A stretch of 64,000 nucleotides of DNA, taken from NCBI GenBank assembly GCA_016717855.1, contig JADKEV010000004.1, positions 211,579 through 275,578 on the forward strand, given 5' to 3'. The translations under genes and the position numbers were made by a program. Origin of the DNA: Betaproteobacteria bacterium (GTDB lineage: Bacteria > Pseudomonadota > Gammaproteobacteria > Burkholderiales > Casimicrobiaceae). Below are positions 27,068 to 35,803 of this stretch, one piece after another (within the stretch, counting starts at the first letter, position 1; every line of letters begins with the position of its first letter). The notes under the pieces are model-generated. The model ran no database searches and was not told the origin of the DNA. It worked only from the letters and a program-made list of their open reading frames with translations.

Positions 27068-28676
27068 GCGGATGCCTCGGCGCTGCGGCCCTTGAGCGCG
27101 AAGAGTCCCGCGGGCGCTTCTGGATGAACAGGATGATGAAGACCAGTATCGTGATCTTGGCCAGCACGGCGCCGGCGTAGGGTTCGAGGAACTTGTTCAG
27201 TTCGCCCAGGCCGATGGCGGCAATCACGGTTCCCGCGAGCTGGCCCACGCCGCCCAGCACCACCACCATGAACGAATCGACGATATAGCTCTGGCCCAGG
27301 TCCGGCCCGACGTTGCCGATCTGCGAGAGCGCGACGCCGCCCAGCCCGGCGATGCCACTGCCAAGGCCGAAGGTGAGCGTATCGATACGGCTGGTGGGCA
27401 CGCCCACGCAGTCGGCCATCCGCCGGTTCTGCGTCACGCCGCGGACGAACAGGCCCAGCCGGGTCTTGTTGAGCAGCAGCCAGACCAGCACGACGACGAG
27501 CAGCGAGAAGATGACGATGCAGATGCGGTTGTAGGGCAGCACCAGCCCTTCCATCACCGTGACGCCCCCGCTCATCCACGAGGGGTTCGCGACTTCGACG
27601 TTCTGCGCGCCGAAAACGGTCCGCACCGTCTGCATCAGGATCAGGCTGATGCCCCAGGTGCAGAGCAGCGTCTCCAGCGGCCGGCCGTAGAGCTGGCGGA
27701 TCACCGTGCGCTCCAGCGCCATGCCCACCAGCGCGCTGCTGGCGAAGGCGACCGGTATGGCCGCGATCACGTACCAGTCGAAGGCCCCGGGCAGATACTG
27801 GCGGAACAGCGACTGCACGACATAGGTCGCGTACGCCCCGATCATCAGCAGTTCGCCGTGCGCCATGTTGATGATGCCCATCAGGCCGAACGTGATCGCC
27901 AAGCCGAGGGCTGCCAGCAGCAGCACGCTGCCCAGACTCAGACCCTGGAGCGCCGTGCCGACCAGTTCGGTGCGCGCAAGGCGCCGGTCGATCGCGGCGA
28001 TGGCCGCTTGCGCCGCGGTGCGCAGGCCCGCCTCGGCGTCGGTGCCCGCCCCCACGCCGGCGGCTGCCAGCGGATTGAGCATGGTCTTGGCCGGCGCGCC
28101 GCCGTGCTCGCCAAGATACAGCACCGCGCCCAGGCGATCCTGCATGCTGTCGGAGCGCAGACTGGCCGATGCGATCGCCAGGTCGAGCACGGTCTGGATC
28201 GCGGCGTCGGCTTCCTTGGCGCGCGCCTCGCGCAGCATCGGCAATTGCGCCGGGGCGGCGCTGGTCTGCAAGTCGCGCGCGGCAGCCAGGCGGACCGCGC
28301 GGTCGGGCGAAAGCAGCTTGCCGCCGGCCTGCGCCGATTCGAGAACCTTGCGCAGCCGGTTGTTCATGATGAGCTGGTCCCGGGCTTCCGGAACAGGGGT
28401 GACCGCCGCGCCGGTGGCGGCGTCGACGGCGGTGTCGTTGGCGACGATGAGCAGGCGGCCATCCTCGAGCTGATAGACGCTGTCCTCGCCCAGTCCGCGC
28501 AGCAGGGCGGCGGCAAGGGGATCCTGGCTCGCGGCGAGCTGCCCAATGGCGGCGATGCGCTCGTCGGTGGTCTCGCTGCCCAGCAGCTTGACCACGGCGG
28601 CATCGAGGGCGCTCCACGCCTGCAGCGGCGCCGCGCACAGCACGAACAGCATCAGCGGTGCACACCAGGCACGCAT
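27064..28676 (-). CDS. urtB: Urea ABC transporter permease UrtB, frameshifted near its 3' end
   Basis: The protein has a signal-like N-terminus (MRAWCAPLMLFVLCAAPLQA), a ~220-residue extracytoplasmic extension and then a LivH-like permease (GLAITFGLMGIINMAHGELL). All of this is normal for UrtB. The frame breaks after FIILFIQKRPR: a GGG run at 27107-27109 appears to have lost one G. Restoring it gives RGLFALKGRSAEASA and a stop overlapping the urtC start, the expected ending. As written, translation would run on into urtC. The span is not a multiple of three, in agreement. A GTG at 28700 is an alternative start. Confidence 0.88.
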
Positions 28677-28764
28677 GGCGGGAAGTCCAATGAGAGGCAC
28701 TGCGAAGAAACGTGCGGGGAACTGCGGCCGCGCCCCGGCAGCACCGGAGCGCGGCGGATTGCGC

Positions 28765-30016
28765 TTACATGTTCTGCTTGCTTTCGTTGCCGGCGATGAA
28801 CGGGCTCCACGGCTGCGCGCGGATCGGACCCTTGGTCTTCCACACGATGTTGAACTGGCCGTCGGCCTTCACTTCGCCGATATAGACCGGACGATGCAGG
28901 TGATGGTTGGTCTTGTCCATGGTCAGCGTAAAGCCGGACGGCGCCTTGAAAGTCTGTCCGCCCATCGCGGCGATGACCTTGTCGGTGTCGGTCGACTTCG
29001 CTTTCTCGACGGCGGCCTTCCACATGTAGATGCCGACGTAAGTGGCTTCCATCGGATCGTTGGTTACCGCCTTGTCGGCGTTCGGCAGCTTCTTCTTCAC
29101 CGAATACGCTTTCCACTTCTTGACGAACGCGTCGTTTTCGGGCGACTTGACCGACTGGAAGTAGTTCCACGCCGCGAGATGCCCGACCAGCGGCTTGGTG
29201 TCGACGCCGCGCAGTTCCTCTTCGCCGACCGAGAAGGCCACGACCGGAACGTCGGTCGCCTTGAGCCCGGCGTTGCCCAGTTCCTTGTAGAACGGAACGT
29301 TGGAGTCGCCATTGATCGTCGAGATCACGGCCGTCTTGCCGCCCTGCGAAAACTTCTTGATGTTGGCGACGATGGTCTGGTAGTCGCTGTGGCCGAACGG
29401 CGTACACCTCGTCGATGTCCGTGTCCTTGACGCCCTTGGAGTGCAGGAATGCGCGCAGGATCTTGTTCGTGGTGCGCGGGTAGACATAGTCGGTGCCGAG
29501 CAGAACGAAGCGCTTGGCGGAGCCGCCATCCGCGCCCATCAGGTATTCGACCGCCGGGATCGCCTGCTGGTTGGGCGCGGCACCGGTGTAGAACACGTTC
29601 TTTTCCAGTTCTTCACCCTCGTACTGGACCGGGTAGAACAGCAGGCTGTTGAGTTCCTTGAACACCGGCAACACCGATTTGCGCGAGACCGAGGTCCAGC
29701 AGCCGAATACCACCGCGACTTTGTCCTGCGACACGAGCTGGCGGGCTTTTTCCGCGAACAACGGCCAGTTCGACGCCGGATCGACGACCACCGGCTCCAG
29801 CTTCCTGCCCATCACGCCGCCCTTGGCATTGATCTCTTCGATCGCCATCAGCGCGGTGTCCTTGAGCGTGGTCTCCGAAATAGCCATCGTTCCCGACAGG
29901 GAGTGGAGAATTCCGACTTTGATGGTATCGGCGGCGCGCGCGGCCTGACCGATGACGCCGGTCGCCAGCAATACGCCCGCTATGGCTGCGGTCTTGAAAA
30001 ACCCTCTTCGTTGCAT
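28765..30016 (-). CDS. urtA: Urea-binding protein UrtA, frameshifted in the middle
   Basis: A type I periplasmic binding protein with a Tat-like leader (MQRRGFFKTAAIAGVLLATG) and the UrtA text DTIKVGILHSLSGTMAIS. The first half reads through FLHSKGVKDTDIDEVY in one frame. The second half (PFGHSDYQTIVANIKKFSQG to the C-terminus NESKQNM) is in another. The junction is at about 29402-29405, where TACG probably replaces TACACG (two bases lost), since UrtA usually reads EVYTPFGHSDYQ. The start at 30016 has a GGAG site. UrtA should capture urea for UrtBCDE; as written the protein is non-functional unless the indel is a sequence error. Confidence 0.88.
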
Positions 30017-30077
30017 GCTGATCTCCATGGGATGATGAAAGGGTGATCGAACGGAAACAGATCACTGGCATGCCATC

Positions 30078-30093
30078 AGCAGATACCGTGCCA
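30078..30093 (-). promoter_or_regulatory. Sigma-54 (RpoN) promoter of the urt-ure operon
   Basis: On the minus strand the 16-mer TGGCACGGTATCTGCT matches the -24/-12 consensus TGGCACG-N4-TTGCW at all but one position, with the required GG-N10-GC spacing. It ends 62 bases upstream of the urtA start, leaving room for a short leader. NtrC-activated sigma-54 promoters are the usual control of urea uptake under nitrogen limitation. Confidence 0.75.
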
Positions 30094-30107
30094 ACCCCTG
30101 GTTGGCA
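30089..30107. promoter_or_regulatory. Inverted repeat overlapping the -24 box of the urt promoter
   Basis: TGCCAAC-CCCTG-GTTGGCA is a perfect 7-bp inverted repeat with a 5-base spacer. It overlaps the -24 element, so a protein bound here would be expected to block sigma-54 RNA polymerase. Its sequence is not a good NtrC site (TGCACC-N5-GGTGCA). The binding protein is unknown. Confidence 0.4.
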
Positions 30108-30379
30108 GCCGGAAGCCGCTGATATCACGGCGATATTCGGGAGGAAAGCGGAGATGTCGCAAGTGCCACGATCCAATTCCGTGCGCGCCATAACCTGTTT
30201 TCGTGCGCGCCGGTTTCCTGGCCGCACCAGAAAGGCGCGCCCGGTATCCATGGAACCTGCCACGAGGCAGCCGAAGCGCTGCGCGCCGTCGCGAAGGGAA
30301 TGCTGTTATTCTTGGCCCCGGAATTTTCCTACTGGACGTATTGGCGGCGGCGGCAGCCCCGCCTCGCACCACTCTCGCG

Positions 30380-30850
30380 ATGATGAATCCCACGATAAGC
30401 CTGATGAAGTCCGCCCTTTGCACCGCTTTGCTCATTGCTGGCGCGATGTTTGCGCAGGCAAGCGCCGCTGAACTGCCGCTCGCCGAGTTGAGCATCAATG
30501 GGCACAAGCTGCACGCGGAGATCGCCGCAACGTTCGAGACGCGGATGAAAGGCCTGATGCATCGTTTCAGCCTCAAGCCCGATCATGGCATGCTGTTCGT
30601 CTTTCGCGAACCGCAACAGCAGGCGTTCTGGATGAGGAACACCTTCGTTGCCCTGTCGATCGCCTACGTCGACAGCAAGGGACGCATACTCAACATCGAG
30701 GACATGGCGCCGCAGTCGGAGAGCACGCACCCGTCGAACGGTCCGGCGCAGTACGCGCTGGAAATGAAAAAGGGCTGGTTCAGGGAGCGCGGAATCGCGG
30801 CCGGGGCGGCGGTCGATGGCCTCGACAAGGTGCCTCGCGCCAGGGAATAG
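30380..30850 (+). CDS. Secreted DUF192-family protein
   Basis: A 156-residue protein with a signal peptide (MKSALCTALLIAGAMFAQAS). The core has the DUF192 pattern: ETRMKGLMHR, then DHGMLFVF, FWMRNTFVALSIAYVDSKG and a final GWFRERGI. Three in-frame ATGs (30380, 30383, 30404) precede the signal, and none has a strong ribosome site. Family members are small beta-rich envelope proteins of unknown biochemical role. It is divergent from urtA and convergent with the small Cys-rich gene. Confidence 0.82.
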   Translation: MMNPTISLMKSALCTALLIAGAMFAQASAAELPLAELSINGHKLHAEIAATFETRMKGLMHRFSLKPDHGMLFVFREPQQQAFWMRNTFVALSIAYVDSKGRILNIEDMAPQSESTHPSNGPAQYALEMKKGWFRERGIAAGAAVDGLDKVPRARE

Positions 30851-30888
30851 CGGCGCACCCGGGCGCGCCGCCGACCGGAGGAGGCGCC

Positions 30889-31071
30889 CTACTTCTTCCG
30901 CTTGGGCTTGCCGCTTTTCGCGGACGGGCGAGACCCTTTGGCCGCGCCGCTCTTCGTGCTCGGTGCCGCCGCTTCGGGCTTGTAGTCGCCGATGGTGCCC
31001 TTGAGGGGGCAGACTTTGAACGCCGGGCACTTCTTGCAGCCAACGGCCAGCGCGATGGGACATAGGGTCAT
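30889..31071 (-). CDS. Small cysteine-motif protein of unknown function
   Basis: A 60-residue protein with an excellent AGGAG site 6 bases before the ATG. The first 24 residues contain four cysteines in C-x7-C-x2-C-x5-C (C4, C12, C15, C21; text LCPIALAVGCKKCPAFKVCP), which suggests zinc or Fe-S binding. The rest is Lys/Ser/Ala-rich and basic, ending KPKRKK, and may bind nucleic acid or be disordered. I recall similar short conserved proteins in betaproteobacteria but no known function. Confidence 0.7.
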   Translation of the reverse strand: MTLCPIALAVGCKKCPAFKVCPLKGTIGDYKPEAAAPSTKSGAAKGSRPSAKSGKPKRKK

Positions 31072-31176
31072 GGTGATCTCCTGGATTGAATTCGGGGAGA
31101 ACCAGCATACGCCGATTCGGACCACCGGAGAGGCGCGTTTCCCGGGAAGCCGGCTGCGTCCGGCCCGTGGACTGGA

Positions 31177-31845
31177 TCAGCCGATGTGTTCGCGGAAAAA
31201 ACCGAGCGTGCGCGTCCGCGCCAGCGCCGCGGCTTCGGCATTGAACGATGCGCGCTGGTCGCAATTGAAACCGTGGTTCGCCGCGTAGAGGTGTACCTGG
31301 TGCGCCGGATGCGCGGCCTGCAGGCGCTCGACGCCGGGTACGGGGATCATCGCGTCCTCCCGGCCGAAGTGCATCATGACCGGGCACCTCGGCTGTTCGC
31401 CGATCGCATCCGTCATCCCGCCGCCGTAGTACGACACCGCGCAGGCCAGGCCCGGCAGCCGCGCGGCCGCCATCCACGTGATGTAACCGCCCCAGCAATA
31501 GCCCACCAGGCCGGTCTTGCCGGCACCGGCCACGACGGCCCGGGCCGCCTCGATGTCCAGCAGCGCCAGCTCGGTGGTTGCCGCGGCCTTGAGTTCACGC
31601 CCGACGGCGATGTCGTCGGGCGAGTAGCCGAGGTCGACCCCGCGCCGGACCCGGTCGAAAAGCGCCGGCGCGATGGCCAGGTAGCCGTCCGCCGCGAAGC
31701 CGTCGCACACGGACTTGATGTGGCTGTTGACGCCGAAAATCTCCTGCGCGACCACCACGCCGCCGCGCGGGACGCCGGCCGGGTCCGCGCGATACGCGGC
31801 CAGCCGAAAGCCATCGGCGGCCGCCAGTTCGATCATCATGCCCAT
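31177..31845 (-). CDS. Dienelactone hydrolase family protein
   Basis: A 222-residue alpha/beta hydrolase. The catalytic triad of the dienelactone hydrolase family is visible: nucleophile C117 in GYCWGG, D164 in FGREDAMIP and H191 in ANHGFNCD; E35 in QEIFGVN is the usual activating glutamate. Without an aromatic catabolic operon nearby, the substrate is not known. It follows the PuuD-like membrane gene by 4 bases and is probably co-transcribed with it. Confidence 0.9.
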   Translation of the reverse strand: MGMMIELAAADGFRLAAYRADPAGVPRGGVVVAQEIFGVNSHIKSVCDGFAADGYLAIAPALFDRVRRGVDLGYSPDDIAVGRELKAAATTELALLDIEAARAVVAGAGKTGLVGYCWGGYITWMAAARLPGLACAVSYYGGGMTDAIGEQPRCPVMMHFGREDAMIPVPGVERLQAAHPAHQVHLYAANHGFNCDQRASFNAEAAALARTRTLGFFREHIG

Positions 31846-31849
31846 CGCT

Positions 31850-32365
31850 TCAACCGAAGAACGACCGCCGGAACACGCCGCCGCTCGCCACCATGAAAAA
31901 CAGCATCGGGATCGAGAGCATCATGTTCGTCCTCGACGCGAGCAGCGCGACGCGGCGCGCCTTGTTCTTCTCGGCGTCGGACGCGGGAGTCTTCGCGTAC
32001 TGGTACAGGTTGAGTATCTTCTTCTGATTCGGCCAGATCAAGCCCCACACGTTGAGGAACATGATGATGCCCAGCCATGCGCCCACGCCGATCGCATAGT
32101 AGGCACGGTCCGCGAACATGAGCGCGCTGCCCGCCTTGTCGCCCAGGATCAGGAACCCGAAGAACAAGGTCGAGAGCGACGACCAGCGGAACAGTTCCAG
32201 CGCGCGCGGCGCGATGTGCTTGGTGATGCCCGCAGCCGTGCCGTCGGCGCCCGCGCTTTTGAGGCCGGGAACCTGCACCAGGTTGAAGTACCACAGGAGG
32301 CCGACCCACAACACCCCCGAGCCGATATGCAGCCACCGTCCAAGACCGTAGATGATCAAATCCAT
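31850..32365 (-). CDS. Membrane protein related to the N-terminal domain of urate hydroxylase PuuD
   Basis: A 171-residue integral membrane protein with four hydrophobic segments (about 8-28, 60-77, 89-112, 146-162). The segments LHIGSGVLWVGLLWYFNLVQ and ITKHIAPRALELFRW match the membrane domain of PuuD-type proteins (Urate_ox_N). The C-terminal cytochrome c domain of true PuuD is absent, and there are no purine genes here, so a urate role is doubtful. It lies between a 30-residue membrane peptide gene (10-base gap) and the hydrolase gene (4-base gap). Confidence 0.75.
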   Translation of the reverse strand: MDLIIYGLGRWLHIGSGVLWVGLLWYFNLVQVPGLKSAGADGTAAGITKHIAPRALELFRWSSLSTLFFGFLILGDKAGSALMFADRAYYAIGVGAWLGIIMFLNVWGLIWPNQKKILNLYQYAKTPASDAEKNKARRVALLASRTNMMLSIPMLFFMVASGGVFRRSFFG

Positions 32366-32375
32366 AGCGCTCTCC

Positions 32376-32468
32376 TCAGGCCATGAAGTAGATGAAGTTG
32401 TAGAGGATCGAGGTCAGCAACAGACCGCAGATGATGGTTCCCCAAATCGAGTCGAGCGGATTCTTCAT
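32376..32468 (-). CDS. 30-residue single-pass membrane protein
   Basis: A tiny gene with a near-perfect ribosome site (GGGAGG, 7 bases before the ATG). The product starts MKNPLDSIWG and continues as one hydrophobic helix rich in Ile/Leu/Phe to the end (YNFIYFMA), with only a short polar N-terminus. It ends 10 bases before the PuuD-like gene, so it is probably the first gene of that operon and may be a small subunit of the same membrane complex, in the manner of CydX. The role is inferred from position only. Confidence 0.6.
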   Translation of the reverse strand: MKNPLDSIWGTIICGLLLTSILYNFIYFMA

Positions 32469-32526
32469 GCGATTCCCTCCCCAGCTGGTTGAAATGCGAC
32501 CGTGAAACTATAGCCCCCTGTGCCGC

Positions 32527-33465
32527 CTAGCGCAATTTGGACTGCGCCATCACGCTGGCCACACCGTTTCCGAGCATGGCACCGAACCTGCGCGCCAGCC
32601 GGTCGGTGAATTTTTCCTTCACCGAGAAGTCGACCAACTCCTCGGCCTTGATCACATCGCGGGCAACGCTGTCCACGCTGCCCAGCGCGTCGGCAAGGCC
32701 CATCTCGATGCTCTTGCTGCCATTCCAGACCAGGCCGGAGAAGAGTTCGGGCGACTGCTTCAAGCGCACGCCGCGCCCGGCCTTGACGATGTCGATGAAC
32801 TGCCCGTGGATCTCGTCGAGCATCTGCTGCGCAAACTGCCGGTGCTCGGCCGACATCGGCGAAAACGGATCCAGAAACGCCTTGTTCTCGCCCGCGGTGA
32901 TCACCCGCCGCTCGACGCCGATCTTCTCCATCGTTCCCACCGCGCCGAAGCTGTCCAGGATCACGCCTATCGAACCCACCATGCTGGCCTTGTCGACGAA
33001 GATCTTGTCGGCGCCCGCCGCGACATAGTAGCCGCCGGACGCGCAGACGTCCTCCACGACGGCATAGAGAGGCGTGTCCGGATACTTGACCTTGAGGCGC
33101 CGCATTTCGTCGTTGATCTGGCCGGCCTGCACCGGTGAGCCGCCGGGACTGTTGATCCGGACGATGACGCCCTGCGTGTCCTTGTCCTTGAATGCCGCCT
33201 GCAGCCCGGCGATCACATTCTCGGCGCTCGCGCGGCCTTCGGATTCGATCACGCCGATGAGTTCCACCACCGCCGTGTGCTTCCCGCTGGGGACCGCGTC
33301 GCGGCCGTCGAGCCAGCCCATCGCGACCGCGACGATCAGGGCCAGGATGCCCAAGCCTACCAGCTTGAAGAAGATGCCCCACTGGCGTGCCGTGCGCTGC
33401 TCCTTCAGCGCGGCCATCGCCAGTTTCTCCAGCACCGCCCGTTCCCAGTTGCCCTCGTCAGCCAT
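32527..33465 (-). CDS. sppA: Signal peptide peptidase SppA, short form
   Basis: A 312-residue S49 serine protease with an N-terminal membrane anchor (residues ~30-50). The nucleophile region DVCASGGYYVAAGADKI and the Lys-containing segment that includes VGSIGVILDSFG are as in short SppA proteins, which work as oligomers with a Ser-Lys dyad. The enzyme degrades signal peptides after secretion. It is followed by 58 bases and then the small membrane gene. Confidence 0.92.
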   Translation of the reverse strand: MADEGNWERAVLEKLAMAALKEQRTARQWGIFFKLVGLGILALIVAVAMGWLDGRDAVPSGKHTAVVELIGVIESEGRASAENVIAGLQAAFKDKDTQGVIVRINSPGGSPVQAGQINDEMRRLKVKYPDTPLYAVVEDVCASGGYYVAAGADKIFVDKASMVGSIGVILDSFGAVGTMEKIGVERRVITAGENKAFLDPFSPMSAEHRQFAQQMLDEIHGQFIDIVKAGRGVRLKQSPELFSGLVWNGSKSIEMGLADALGSVDSVARDVIKAEELVDFSVKEKFTDRLARRFGAMLGNGVASVMAQSKLR

Positions 33466-33638
33466 CCCCGCACTTTCCCAATTGGCGTTCCATCCGCGCC
33501 CCGCGGCGCGTGGCTGCGCGCGGCGCGCACAACCTGCAAAGTATAGCCCGGAGTCGCAATGGATTCATCCCCAATTCATCAAGGGACATTCGGCCGTGCG
33601 GATTCGACACAGGATTCTGCGCCGGGCGTTTGCACCGC

Positions 33639-34304
33639 TCAGGCGTTCGCGCCCAGCCATAGCGCGAGTTCTTCCACGCTGCCGACGATCGCCAGGTTCG
33701 GTTGCGCCGCCAGTGCCGGCCCCGGATGCGCGCCATACGCGACGCCGATCGCGTCGACCCCGGCGTTCGCCGCCAGCATCAGGTCATGCGTGGTGTCCCC
33801 GATCATCAGCGTTTCCTCCGGCGCGGCGCCGAGGCGGTCCATCAGATACAGCAACATGTCCGGATTCGGCTTGGGGAAGCCCTCGTCGGCGCAGCGCGTG
33901 GCCGCGAACCGGGCGCCGATCCCCGCCTGCTCCAGCGCCCGGTCGAGGCCGCGGCGGCTCTTTCCGGTCGCGACGGCCAGCGCATGGCCGCGCGCATTGA
34001 GCGACGACAGCAAGATATCGGCCCCGGCGAACAGGGGAATCTCCGGATCCCGGTTCAGGTAGTGGACGCGGTACCGCGCGGACAGCGCCGGGTAGTCCTT
34101 TTCGGCAAGCGTCGGCGTGACGTGGCGCAACGCGTCGTGCAGGCCCAAACCAATGACATAGCGCGCCGCCGCGTCGGTGGGAATCGGCAACCCCAGGTCC
34201 GCGCACGCCAGCTGGATCGCCTCGACGATGATGGCGGCCGAGTCGGCCAGGGTCCCGTCCCAGTCGAAGACGAGCAGGCGATAGCGCGGCACCTTCCCGC
34301 TCAT
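33639..34304 (-). CDS. HAD-family phosphatase, Gph-like
   Basis: A 221-residue HAD hydrolase with all four motifs: DWDGTLADS (I), ATGKSRRG (II), KPNPDMLL (III) and GDTTHDLML (IV), plus an alpha-helical cap at residues ~20-85. It resembles phosphoglycolate phosphatases but its substrate is not certain. The start overlaps the rluC stop (ATGA). The order rluC-HAD-sppA is common in betaproteobacteria, often with a Rieske protein in between; here only a 173-base empty gap follows. Confidence 0.9.
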   Translation of the reverse strand: MSGKVPRYRLLVFDWDGTLADSAAIIVEAIQLACADLGLPIPTDAAARYVIGLGLHDALRHVTPTLAEKDYPALSARYRVHYLNRDPEIPLFAGADILLSSLNARGHALAVATGKSRRGLDRALEQAGIGARFAATRCADEGFPKPNPDMLLYLMDRLGAAPEETLMIGDTTHDLMLAANAGVDAIGVAYGAHPGPALAAQPNLAIVGSVEELALWLGANA

Positions 34305-35257
34305 GCCGCGGCCTGGCCCTGATCGAGCCGCGCGACATGCGCAGCGAGTTCCGGCGGCAGCCTTGCCTCCAGTTGCAGTGCCGCTCCGGTTCCCGGATGC
34401 GTGAATCCCAGGCGCGCCGCATGCAGGAACATGCGCTTGAGTCCCTGCCGTGCGAGGACCTTGTTCCACTCGAAGTCGCCGTATTTGTCGTCGCCGGCGA
34501 TCGGATACTCCGCGTGGGCGAGGTGGACGCGGATCTGGTGCGTGCGCCCGGTTTTCAGGCGCGCTTCGAGCAGCGTCGCCTCGGGCCAGACCTGCTTGCG
34601 CGTGAAGATCGTGATCGCGTCTTGCCCGTCCGCGTCGGCGCGGACACGGCGCTCGCCGCCCGCCGTCACGTACTTGTGCAGCGATACGCGAACTTCCCGG
34701 CGCAGATGCGGCCAGCGTCCGCGCACCAGCGCCAGGTAGCGCTTGTCGGTGTGCCCATCGCGCATCAACGCGTGCATCGCGACCAGCGCCGCGCGTTTCT
34801 TTGCCAGCAACAGCACGCCCGACGTGTCGCGGTCGAGACGGTGCACGAGCTCGAGAAAGGACTGTCCGGGCCGCGCCTGGCGCAACTGCTCGATCACGCC
34901 GAAGCTGACGCCGCTGCCACCATGCACCGCCACGCCGGCCGGCTTGTCGATCGCCAGCAGCGCATCGTCCTCGAACAGGATGGGAAATTCGGCAGGCTGC
35001 ACCCAGGGCGCCGGCGGCGCCAGCGCCGGATCGGCGGTGCGCACCGGCGGTACCCGCAGCCGGTCGCCGATCACCAGCCGGTCGCTGGCCTCGACCCGCT
35101 TGCTGTTCACGCGGACTTCCCCCGAGCGGAGAATCCGGTATATGTGGCTCTTTGGGACGCCCTTGAGCAAAGTCAGGAGAAAATTGTCGATCCGCTGTCC
35201 GGCCGCGTTCTCCCCGATTTCCACCCAGTTCACAGCATCTTTGCTTAACTGCTTCAT
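34301..35257 (-). CDS. rluC: 23S rRNA pseudouridine synthase RluC
   Basis: A 318-residue protein with an S4 domain (RIDNFLLTLLKGVPKSHIYR) and an RluA-family catalytic domain with active-site motif HRLDRDTSGVLLLAK. It makes pseudouridines 955, 2504 and 2580 (E. coli numbering) in 23S rRNA. The start MKQLSKDAVNWVEIGENAAG is preferred; the open frame continues to 35404, but that part lies in the rne leader. It is divergent from rne, as in E. coli. Confidence 0.93.
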   Translation of the reverse strand: MKQLSKDAVNWVEIGENAAGQRIDNFLLTLLKGVPKSHIYRILRSGEVRVNSKRVEASDRLVIGDRLRVPPVRTADPALAPPAPWVQPAEFPILFEDDALLAIDKPAGVAVHGGSGVSFGVIEQLRQARPGQSFLELVHRLDRDTSGVLLLAKKRAALVAMHALMRDGHTDKRYLALVRGRWPHLRREVRVSLHKYVTAGGERRVRADADGQDAITIFTRKQVWPEATLLEARLKTGRTHQIRVHLAHAEYPIAGDDKYGDFEWNKVLARQGLKRMFLHAARLGFTHPGTGAALQLEARLPPELAAHVARLDQGQAAA

Positions 35258-35268
35258 TTCGTTATAAT
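35241..35268 (+). promoter_or_regulatory. Sigma-70 promoter for rne
   Basis: TTGCTT (35241-35246) and TATAAT (35263-35268) are separated by 16 bases. The promoter overlaps the first codons of the divergent rluC gene. Transcription from about 35275 would give a ~530-base leader before rne, in keeping with the long autoregulatory rne leaders of other proteobacteria. Confidence 0.7.
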
Positions 35269-35274
35269 AACGGA

Positions 35275-35803
35275 TCGGGTTGGCCACTGCCTGCCGTTGC
35301 GCCAGAACGCGCGATGGAGGTGGGTGGATTCCGGCAGTACCGCGGACACCAGCTCTGTCGCCGAGACAGCCATCTGTCGAAACAAGCCGGGCAACGCAGT
35401 TCAACGCGAAGTTCCGCTTGTCCTTCGGTCGGGCCGGCGCGACAACCGGAATCCCTCGCTCTCCGGTGAATACAGTAGCGAAGGAAATTACAGCGCGGTC
35501 GACCGACGAGCACCGAAAAGGCCGGTGGCGGTTGAAGGACGCGCGGAAGCTGGCTACAAGTTTTGCCGACGGCCCGCATGCAGCAAGCCCGGCCGTCGGG
35601 ACATTGTGACAACCCTGACATCGTAGAGCCGTATCGCTTGGCCCGTAAACTGAGATCCGCCATGGCAGTCCGCCCCTCGCACGCGTTGTCGCCCACGCCT
35701 ACCGGCATGGGTTCGGTCGTCCATTGCTCGTAGCCCGCCGCCGCCGCCTTCTCCCCACCCCCCGGTTCCCGTCGCAGCGACATCCGTGCAAGGATGAATT
35801 GCG
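35275..35803 (+). promoter_or_regulatory. Long 5' leader of rne, candidate autoregulatory RNA
   Basis: No gene is recognisable in these ~530 bases. RNase E of E. coli represses its own synthesis by cleaving a structured leader, and this leader is a candidate for the same. One strong hairpin is visible at 35566-35599: a perfect 9-bp stem CCGACGGCC / GGCCGTCGG around a 16-base loop. An AAGGA ribosome site lies just before the rne ATG. Confidence 0.5.

Larger units (their letters stand above)
30017..30379. other. Divergent regulatory region of urtA and the DUF192 gene
   Basis: This 363-base gap separates the urt-ure operon from a plus-strand gene. Near urtA it holds a sigma-54 type promoter (30078-30093), an overlapping 19-bp inverted repeat and a 10-bp palindrome (TGGCATGCCA, 30066-30075) close to the expected transcription start. 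The remaining ~250 bases contain a plus-strand open frame without a recognisable product, and I see no clear NtrC site. Confidence 0.5.

Noticed and set aside
30043..30471. A 142-codon plus-strand open frame upstream of the DUF192 gene
   Set aside because: It overlaps both the sigma-54 promoter and the DUF192 gene in another frame and shows no features.
31850..32365. Calling the membrane protein a true urate hydroxylase
   Set aside because: The cytochrome c domain is missing and no purine catabolism genes are nearby, so only domain similarity is claimed.
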